A stretch of 12,502 bases of DNA. It comes from Candidatus Eiseniibacteriota bacterium. Lineage in GTDB: Bacteria; Joyebacterota; Joyebacteria; Joyebacterales; Joyebacteraceae. The translations under genes and the position numbers were made by a program. The stretch's first letter is position 1. Every line of letters begins with the position of its first letter. The notes under the pieces are model-generated. The model worked only from the letters and a program-made list of their open reading frames with translations. It was not told the origin of the DNA and did no database searches. The stretch covers positions 1 to 12,502 of the forward strand of contig JAUWBY010000045.1 in the NCBI GenBank assembly GCA_030609605.1, read 5' to 3'. Of the stretch, positions 6,868 through 12,502 are shown piece by piece.

Positions 6868-7272
6868 TCACACGGTCTTGTTGAATCGTGCGCGTGGCCA
6901 GGTGCCCGCCCTGATGCCGCCGGCGAGTATGAGAAGCACGGACGCGGCGGCAAGCGGGACTACGAGAAGAAGTACCGTGCGAAGGACTGATTCCGGTCCG
7001 TGGGCGCCGATTCTAAAGAGGATCCAAGAGAGCGCGACGAGTGTCTGGAACCCGAGAACCACTCCGGAGGCGGTGGGCCAGCGTGTGCCGAGGATACCGG
7101 CGCCGACGGCTATCATCGCGAAGACGATCTTTGCCATCGCAGCTGGTAGCGACGCACTCTGGGGGCTGAGTGTTATTCCCAGCCAAAGAACGGCGAAGAG
7201 CGGCGCGGCGAGAGTCGCGATCACCGTCATTGTCTTCCATCTCGTCGTTTCGGGATACTCTTTGTCGGGCAA
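6868..7272 (-). CDS. Four-helix integral membrane protein, unknown function
   Basis: A 134-aa protein that I do not recognise. It shows four strongly hydrophobic segments at about residues 15-35, 43-62, 68-88 and 98-119, joined by short loops, with charged tails at both ends. The start is TTG (complement 7270-7272), preceded by AGGGGG (complement 7279-7284) at 6 bases; no better start lies in frame nearby. The opposite-strand reading frames here are rich in Arg, Ser and Pro and look non-coding, whereas this frame gives clean membrane helices, which is why I prefer it. It is divergent from the esterase (86 bases between starts) and convergent with THEP1. No catalytic motif is visible; it could be a small inner-membrane accessory protein. 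Confidence 0.72.
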   Translation of the reverse strand: MPDKEYPETTRWKTMTVIATLAAPLFAVLWLGITLSPQSASLPAAMAKIVFAMIAVGAGILGTRWPTASGVVLGFQTLVALSWILFRIGAHGPESVLRTVLLLVVPLAAASVLLILAGGIRAGTWPRARFNKTV

Positions 7273-7358
7273 GGCATTCCCCCTGTCGGTACCTTTCTCG
7301 TGCAGAGACTACTTCCGCGGGGAGCGATGACGCAAGAGGATTTCATGGGGAGGAAACG

Positions 7359-8576
7359 ATGAGGCCTAGACCGCTTCGGAGCATCACGATTCTGGCCGCC
7401 ATACTTGTTCTGGCCGCAGGCCTTCCGTCGCCGGCGCACGGAAGATCCGCCATGATCACCTTCAAGGTTCACACTCCGGAATACACTCCAGAAGACGCGC
7501 GAATCTACATCTCCGGCAATCTCACCTCTCTTGGGCCGTGGGACCCCGGCAAGGTGGAACTCGGCAGTGTAGGCGACCAGCTCTACGCCATCACCCTTGT
7601 GCTCCCCGTAGGGACCGAGCTCAAGTTCAAGTTCACGCGGGGAAGCTGGGGGACGGTGGAAAAGGGGACTGATTTCGAGGAGATCGCGGATCGCGAGTAC
7701 GAGGTCGTCGGAGACGAAGCTATTCCGATAACCGTGGAGAACTGGCGTGATTTCTCGCCGGTCCCGGAGACACACAGCGTCACAGGGGATGTCGATCTCC
7801 TGCTTGATTTCGCGGCTACCAAACTCGGTAACACAAGAGCGATCGTGATACTGCTTCCCCCAGGTTACCGCGATGACAAGGAGCGGAGATATCCGGTTCT
7901 GTACATGCACGATGGCCAGAACCTCTTCGATGCCGGGTCCGCCTTCGTCGGTGTCGAGTGGAACGTTGACGAGACAACGACACGCATGATAGAGGAGGGC
8001 CAGATCGCTCCCCTTATCGTCGTAGGCATTTACAACACCGGCGATCGCGTCTACGAGTACACGCCGACCGTGGACCCGGTCAGAGGTGGGGGCGGCGCCA
8101 GACTCTACGCCGATTTCATCATCAACGATCTGAAGCCATACGTAGACGCCGAGTACAGAACGCTCACGGATGCGGAGCACACCGGCGTCATGGGCTCGTC
8201 GCTCGGTGGAATCGCATCACTCTATCTCGGCTGGACGCGCCCGGATGTCTTCACGCGCATCGGAGCCATGTCGCCCTCATACTGGTGGGCGGATAGCCAG
8301 ATCGTGCGCATGATCGAGGAGCTTCCGCCTCCCGACGGCCTCAGGATCTGGATGGACATGGGAACGGCGGAGGATCGCACCGACGCGAACAACGACGACG
8401 TCAGTGATGTCATTGAAGCTCATCGGGCCGTGAGAGACACGCTGATCGGGTACGGCTTCAAGCTTGGGCGGAATCTCAAGTATGTTGAGGACGAAGACGC
8501 TCCGCACAATGAGCGGGCGTGGTCGGCCAGATTCCCGAGAGCACTGAAGTTTCTCTTCCCGGCAGGACGGAGCTAG
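7359..8576 (+). CDS. Secreted alpha/beta-hydrolase esterase with starch-binding-like domain
   Basis: A 405-aa exported enzyme. Residues 1-28 form a signal peptide (basic start, hydrophobic core ITILAAILVLAAG, cleavage probably after AHG). Residues about 30-115 resemble a CBM20-type starch-binding fold (ITFKVHTP, ISGNLTSLGPWDPGKVEL, ELKFKFTRGSWGTVEKG). Residues about 135-400 are an esterase of the Fes/esterase D class (PF00756-like), with PPGYRDDKERRYPVLYMHDGQNLFD, the nucleophile elbow GSSLGG (S281) and H383 in DAPHNERAW; D339 in MGTAED is a plausible third triad member. The start is ATG 7359, with GGAGG (7349-7353) 5 bases upstream. The substrate is unknown: acyl or feruloyl esters on polysaccharides and ester siderophores are handled by relatives. 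Export fits a periplasmic or extracellular role. Confidence 0.88.
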   Translation: MRPRPLRSITILAAILVLAAGLPSPAHGRSAMITFKVHTPEYTPEDARIYISGNLTSLGPWDPGKVELGSVGDQLYAITLVLPVGTELKFKFTRGSWGTVEKGTDFEEIADREYEVVGDEAIPITVENWRDFSPVPETHSVTGDVDLLLDFAATKLGNTRAIVILLPPGYRDDKERRYPVLYMHDGQNLFDAGSAFVGVEWNVDETTTRMIEEGQIAPLIVVGIYNTGDRVYEYTPTVDPVRGGGGARLYADFIINDLKPYVDAEYRTLTDAEHTGVMGSSLGGIASLYLGWTRPDVFTRIGAMSPSYWWADSQIVRMIEELPPPDGLRIWMDMGTAEDRTDANNDDVSDVIEAHRAVRDTLIGYGFKLGRNLKYVEDEDAPHNERAWSARFPRALKFLFPAGRS

Positions 8577-8641
8577 AGCTGGACTGCAGGGGATCACATT
8601 CCCGGCAGGACGACACTAGACCCAGACTGCAGGGGATTACA
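8556..8641 (+). repeat. 43-bp imperfect tandem repeat (two copies) across the esterase stop codon
   Basis: Copy 1 (8556-8598) and copy 2 (8599-8641) lie directly head to tail and match at 36 of 43 positions. The first 14 bases (TTCCCGGCAGGACG) and an inner 12 bases (GACTGCAGGGGA) are identical; the mismatches cluster between them. Copy 1 encodes the last residues and TAG of the esterase. Copy 2 is non-coding and ends just before the ribosome binding site of the next gene. Confidence 0.9.
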
Positions 8642-8651
8642 CGGAGAGGGT

Positions 8652-9278
8652 ATGACAGACATCATCCTCGTGAGGCACGGCGAGACGGAGCTCAACAGGG
8701 AAGGCGTCTTCCGCGGCCGCTTCGATGTGGAACTGAACGATTGCGGCCGTGAGCAGGCGGAGGCGCTGGCGAAAGCGCTCAAATCACCGCCGATCGTAGC
8801 CGTCTATACGAGCCCGCTTGCGAGGGCGCTCGCTACGGCACGTGCGATCGCCGGGGAGCACGGGCTGGAACCGATCGTCGACGAGGCGTTCAATAACATA
8901 GACCTCGGTGAATGGCAGGGTGTGAAGAAGACGCAGGTCCGCGATACCGAGCCGGACGCCTGGAGGCTCTGGACGACAGAGCCTGAGCATCTCAGGATAC
9001 CTGGAGGCGAGACGCTGGCCGAGATCCGCGAGCGCGCTTACCCGCGCCTGCTGGATCTTGCCGCCAGGCACGATGGTGAGCGGATCGTCGTCGTTACTCA
9101 CCGATCGGTCGCGCGCGTCCTGGCGGGGGCCGTGCTCGGCATGACGGAAGGGTATTTCTGGAAGTTCTACATGGACAACGCCGGCTATTCGCTTCTCCAA
9201 TACAACGGAAGCGGTTTCATGATAGTCCAATGGAACGAGATCTGCCATCTCAAGGAAAAGGTCGTTGAACGCTACTAG
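8652..9278 (+). CDS. Histidine phosphatase family protein (phosphoglycerate mutase superfamily)
   Basis: A 208-aa cytosolic phosphatase or mutase of the branch-1 histidine phosphatase superfamily (COG0406). The catalytic RHG is at residues 8-10 (ILVRHGETELN), with H9 the phosphorylated histidine. TSPLARALATA supplies the conserved arginine, DLGEWQG contains the probable acid E87, and the second active-site histidine is H150 in VVTHRS. The C-terminal end, WNEICHL, resembles family members that end in a similar Asn-x-x-x-His-Leu pattern. The start is ATG 8652, with GGAG (8643-8646) 5 bases upstream. It lies 75 bases after the esterase, separated by the 43-bp tandem repeat. The substrate is unclear: the family includes 2,3-bisphosphoglycerate-dependent mutases, alpha-ribazole phosphatase and broad phosphatases, and no neighbour indicates cobalamin synthesis. 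Confidence 0.9.
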   Translation: MTDIILVRHGETELNREGVFRGRFDVELNDCGREQAEALAKALKSPPIVAVYTSPLARALATARAIAGEHGLEPIVDEAFNNIDLGEWQGVKKTQVRDTEPDAWRLWTTEPEHLRIPGGETLAEIRERAYPRLLDLAARHDGERIVVVTHRSVARVLAGAVLGMTEGYFWKFYMDNAGYSLLQYNGSGFMIVQWNEICHLKEKVVERY

Positions 9279-9332
9279 TGGAAAAACATTCCATTGAGTG
9301 CTACCGGCGGAGAACTATTCGAGGAGGGTTCT

Positions 9333-12300
9333 GTGAAGACCCACAACCAGCATTTCTCCGGGATCCAGGCGCTGTTCGTGCTGCTGTCCCTCTCGGTCAT
9401 GGCCGTGACGGTGGGTGCCCAGGAACCGATCATGAACGCCAGGCAGCCCGTGCCCTCGCCGGATGGAAGCGCGATAGCGTTCTCCTATGTGGGTGATCTG
9501 TGGCGCGTCTCCTCAGATGGTGGGAGGGCACAGCGTTTGACGGTTCACGAAGCCTACGACGACGTTCCACGATGGTCCCCCGACGGAACCTCACTCGCTT
9601 TCAGCTCGGACAGAATGGGGAATGGCGATGTCTACGTCATGGATGCTTGGGGAGGTGTTCCCAGGAAGCTCACCTGCCATGATGCGTGGGACAGGGTTCA
9701 GTGTTGGGCTCCGGGTGGCGGTTCTCTCTTCTTCACGTCTCTGCGGGATACAACGGAGAGCGAGCTCTACGAGATCTCCGTCGACGGCGGCATGCCGCGG
9801 AGAATCATTGCCGACGACGCTTACAACGCCTCGGTCTCACCAGACGGCCGCTGGATAGCGTTCGTTCGCGGGCACACTCCGTGGTGGCGCAAGCACTATC
9901 GGGGAAGTGCCTCGCGCGACATCTGGCTTCGCGCCTACGACGGTGGTCCGAGCTATCACATTGTGTCCTACGCCGGTGACGACGACAGACCAATGTGGGG
10001 GAGCGACGGAAAGACGCTCTTCTTCATGTCTGAGCGTGACGATGCGGTAGCGAACATCTGGAAGGTGGCCCTCGATCTGCCGGACAGCAAGGTGATTCTC
10101 GATCTGCCGGGCGACAATGGAAAGCCTCGGGTCGCCGGACCTGCATCGCAGGTGACATTCCACGATCACGACGGCGTGCAGGCAGCGGGCATCTCGGACG
10201 ATGGAACCCTGATCGCCTACGAGTGGAACGCGGGAGTCTGGAAGCTCGCCACCGGTGGTGGGGAACCGGAGCTCGTGGAGATCTTTGCGCGGACCGATAT
10301 CAGATGGAATGAGGATCTCAGACTGACCCTGTCGAGCGGTGTCACGAAGTACGCTCTGAGTCCGGATGAATCCCAACTGGCTCTTGTTGTGCGGGGGGAG
10401 GTCTTCGTCTGTCCTTTCGATGACGGCGATACGGGGACCGCGATGCGAATCACCGAGACGGCGGCACGAGAGCGGGAACTGGCCTGGATGCCCGACGGTG
10501 AAACGCTTCTCTTCACGTCTGATCGGAACGGAAACTGCGACATCTTCGCTGTCCGATCGACGGACGGCGAAGAGGAACTGCTTTCGAAGTCGCTCAGACG
10601 TGAGATCGTGCAGTTGACCGACTCGCCGGAGGATGACGAGAGGCCGATGGTCTCGCCGGACGGGAGCACGATCGCCTACCTGCACGGTGATGACTACCTC
10701 TGGGTGATGGATCCCGACGGGTCCGATAGGAGAGAACTCCTTCCGGACGCCGATATCCTTCACGTCAGCTGGTCGCCTGACAGCAAGTGGATCGCCCTGT
10801 CGCGCACGACGCTGGCACACAGGGAGGACATCTTCATTCTGCCGGCCGACGGCGGAGATGCGCGCAACATCACCGACCACCCGAACGACGATTTCCAACC
10901 TCAGTGGACTGACGACGGGAAGCGTCTCTGCTTCGCCTCGCGGACGGACAACGGCCAGTACACGTTGAAGTACGTCTGGCTCACGCGCGGTGACTACTGG
11001 ATGACGGACGAGGAACGTAAGGACGCGGAGGACGCCAAAGCCGGAGGGCGGTCCGACGAGGACGACGAGCCCGAAGACGAGGATGATGCCGTCATCGTTG
11101 AGATAGAGTTCGATGGCATCAACGAGCGCACCATCACGATCATGAACATGCGGGGCGGCTACGATTTCTACTCGGCTACACCGGACGGACATCACTTCGC
11201 GTTCCGCTCGGGGACGCTGGGGAGTGACGACCTCTGGATAATCGACTGGGAGGGCAACAGGCTTCACCAGGTCTCCGAGGGGGGAGCGGGTCCGGACGAG
11301 ATCACATGGGATTCGGATGGAACGACCTGTTACTACATAAGCCACGGCAGGCTGAAGAGTGTGTCGATATCTTCCGACGACGGAAGCATCAGCGGACGGG
11401 GGCAGGTCGGTTTCTCCGTCAGGACGACCGTGAATATCCCGGACGAGCGCCGTCAGATGTTCAACGAGGCGTGGCGACTCCTGTGGAACGGCTTCTACGA
11501 CCCGGAGTTCCACGGTGTGGATTGGGAGGCGATGAAGGAGAAGTATGAGCCGTGGGCAATCGCCGCGTACACCGAAGAGGAGTTTCGTGCGGTCGTGAGA
11601 GAGATGATCGGTGAGCTTTCGGCATCGCATCTGGGTATCTACAAGTGGGGCGGTGGGGGCATCGGCACCGGCAGGCTCGGGATCCGGCACTTCGAGAACT
11701 GGGACGGGTCGGGAGTGAAGGTGAGAGATGTTGTTCCCGACAGCCCGGCCGACCGAGCCGGTGTTGAGCCCGGCGATTACATTCTCTCGGTTGATGGCCG
11801 GACGATCGAACCCGGCGACAACTGGGTGCGCTTCCTTCAGGACAAGGCCGGTACCAGAATCATCATAGAAATCGCAGACAACCCTGCAGGCAGGAAAGCA
11901 CGTGAGCTTGAGATTCGTCCGGTCAGTGGTGGGACGATGCGAAACCTGATCTACGAGGAGTGGGTAAGGAAGAACCGGAGGATGGTGGAGGAGAACTCAG
12001 GTGGTCGGGTCGGGTATCTGCACATAGCAGGGATGGGGGTCGGCAACCTCTTCGAGTTCGAGGAAGACCTGTTTGCACAGGGATCAGGTAAGGACGCGCT
12101 CGTCATCGACATTCGCGGGAACGGTGGCGGGTCGGTCCATGATCAGATCCTGAGGTTCCTGGACAGGCGGCCGTACGGCTACACGACGAGCAGGACGAGA
12201 CCCCCGACCAGGAGCCCGCTCGAGCTGTGGGGGAAGCCGCTCGTTCTCGTGATAGATGAGACGTGCTACAGCGACGCGGAGATCTTCCCAATGGGCTGGA

Positions 12301-12502
12301 AGGCTCTGGGTCTCGGTCCGGTGGTAGGCGTTCCCACGTATGGAGCCGTCATCGGAACGAACGACGTGAGGCTCATCGACGGAACGATGTTCCGGGTTCC
12401 CGGATCGGGCTGGTTCGACTTGGACGATCGCAATCTTGAGAATTGGGGCATCGAGCCCGACATCTTTGTAGAGTCACCCCCGGAAGAGGCGAGTCGCGGC
12501 CA
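9333..12502 (+). CDS. Secreted tricorn-like protease (S41 family), truncated by window edge
   Basis: A 1056-codon open frame running off the right edge. Residues 1-29 are a signal peptide (cleavage probably after VGA). Thirteen beta-propeller blades marked by SPDG-type repeats follow (six, then seven), matching the beta6 and beta7 propellers of Thermoplasma tricorn, which feed peptides to the active site. An acidic insert (564-585) interrupts the second propeller. A PDZ domain lies at about 794-862, and the S41 protease domain follows. The tricorn catalytic set is complete: S765-H766 (SASHLG), nucleophile S980 in CYSDAE, and E1041 in GIEPD, equivalent to S745, H746, S965 and E1023. The oxyanion region IRGNGGG is present. 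The start is GTG 9333 with AGGAGG (9322-9327) 5 bases upstream. Perhaps 20-50 residues are missing. It likely degrades peptides in the periplasm or outside the cell, unlike archaeal cytosolic tricorn. Confidence 0.94.
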   Translation, partial: MKTHNQHFSGIQALFVLLSLSVMAVTVGAQEPIMNARQPVPSPDGSAIAFSYVGDLWRVSSDGGRAQRLTVHEAYDDVPRWSPDGTSLAFSSDRMGNGDVYVMDAWGGVPRKLTCHDAWDRVQCWAPGGGSLFFTSLRDTTESELYEISVDGGMPRRIIADDAYNASVSPDGRWIAFVRGHTPWWRKHYRGSASRDIWLRAYDGGPSYHIVSYAGDDDRPMWGSDGKTLFFMSERDDAVANIWKVALDLPDSKVILDLPGDNGKPRVAGPASQVTFHDHDGVQAAGISDDGTLIAYEWNAGVWKLATGGGEPELVEIFARTDIRWNEDLRLTLSSGVTKYALSPDESQLALVVRGEVFVCPFDDGDTGTAMRITETAARERELAWMPDGETLLFTSDRNGNCDIFAVRSTDGEEELLSKSLRREIVQLTDSPEDDERPMVSPDGSTIAYLHGDDYLWVMDPDGSDRRELLPDADILHVSWSPDSKWIALSRTTLAHREDIFILPADGGDARNITDHPNDDFQPQWTDDGKRLCFASRTDNGQYTLKYVWLTRGDYWMTDEERKDAEDAKAGGRSDEDDEPEDEDDAVIVEIEFDGINERTITIMNMRGGYDFYSATPDGHHFAFRSGTLGSDDLWIIDWEGNRLHQVSEGGAGPDEITWDSDGTTCYYISHGRLKSVSISSDDGSISGRGQVGFSVRTTVNIPDERRQMFNEAWRLLWNGFYDPEFHGVDWEAMKEKYEPWAIAAYTEEEFRAVVREMIGELSASHLGIYKWGGGGIGTGRLGIRHFENWDGSGVKVRDVVPDSPADRAGVEPGDYILSVDGRTIEPGDNWVRFLQDKAGTRIIIEIADNPAGRKARELEIRPVSGGTMRNLIYEEWVRKNRRMVEENSGGRVGYLHIAGMGVGNLFEFEEDLFAQGSGKDALVIDIRGNGGGSVHDQILRFLDRRPYGYTTSRTRPPTRSPLELWGKPLVLVIDETCYSDAEIFPMGWKALGLGPVVGVPTYGAVIGTNDVRLIDGTMFRVPGSGWFDLDDRNLENWGIEPDIFVESPPEEASRG

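Noticed and set aside
5906..6871. 321-codon minus-strand open frame
   Set aside because: It is antisense to the well-supported glycosyltransferase and THEP1 genes and has no domain signature.
6854..7330. 158-codon plus-strand open frame between THEP1 and the esterase
   Set aside because: The composition is Arg/Ser/Thr/Pro-rich. The opposite strand encodes a clean four-helix membrane protein with a plausible ribosome binding site.
9279..9293. TGGAA/TTCCA hairpin as a terminator after the histidine phosphatase
   Set aside because: The stem is only 5 bp and AT-rich with no U-tract, and the next gene starts 40 bases later on the same strand.
9837..11690. 617-codon open frame on the minus strand
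   Set aside because: It lies antisense to the tricorn-like gene, whose plus-strand frame shows regular SPDG propeller blades and catalytic motifs. The minus product is Arg/Pro/Val-rich with no recognisable domain.
1..12502. CRISPR arrays, tRNA or rRNA genes, insertion sequences, phage or defence genes
   Set aside because: I found no spaced direct repeats, tRNA cloverleaf, rRNA-like sequence, transposase motif or defence-type domain on either strand.

Overview
This GC-rich window (roughly 60% G+C by eye) looks like a chromosomal segment from a Gram-negative-type (diderm) bacterium, probably an uncultured lineage. The diderm inference rests on the C-terminal end of an Omp85/BamA-type outer-membrane barrel protein at the left edge and on secreted proteins with cleavable signal peptides. 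Several genes have an archaeal or thermophile flavour: an archaeal-type valyl-tRNA synthetase, a THEP1-type NTPase and a complete tricorn-type protease architecture. That mixture occurs in several deep-branching or candidate bacterial phyla, but I cannot name the phylum from the sequence alone.

Layout, left to right. (1) 1-312: 3' end of an Omp85-family gene. (2) 313-497: intergenic region with a good sigma70-like promoter (TTGCCA-17-TAGTAT) overlapped by several inverted repeats. (3) 498-2138: groEL, GTG start, with no groES beside it and no CIRCE element in front. (4) 2139-2615: a long leader that is a convincing T-box riboswitch. It has a canonical Stem I with a GTC (valine) specifier, a TGGTACCGCGG antiterminator and a perfect 15-bp terminator. 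(5) 2616-5120: archaeal-type valS, followed without a gap by a GT4 glycosyltransferase (5121-6266) and a THEP1 NTPase (6308-6853). These probably form one transcription unit under the T-box. (6) 6868-7272, minus strand: small four-helix membrane protein of unknown function, convergent with THEP1. (7) 7359-8576: secreted esterase with an N-terminal starch-binding-like domain. (8) 8556-8641: 43-bp imperfect tandem repeat spanning the esterase stop codon. (9) 8652-9278: histidine phosphatase (phosphoglycerate mutase superfamily). (10) 9333 to the right edge: secreted tricorn-like protease, almost complete but missing its C-terminus.

Functionally the window is housekeeping (outer-membrane assembly, chaperonin, tRNA charging) followed by envelope or exported hydrolytic functions. 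The most noteworthy system is the valine-sensing T-box, a bacterial regulatory RNA, controlling an archaeal-type ValRS and probably the glycosyltransferase and NTPase behind it. I see no CRISPR array, tRNA, rRNA, insertion sequence, phage gene or recognisable defence system, and no clearly unprecedented multi-gene system.
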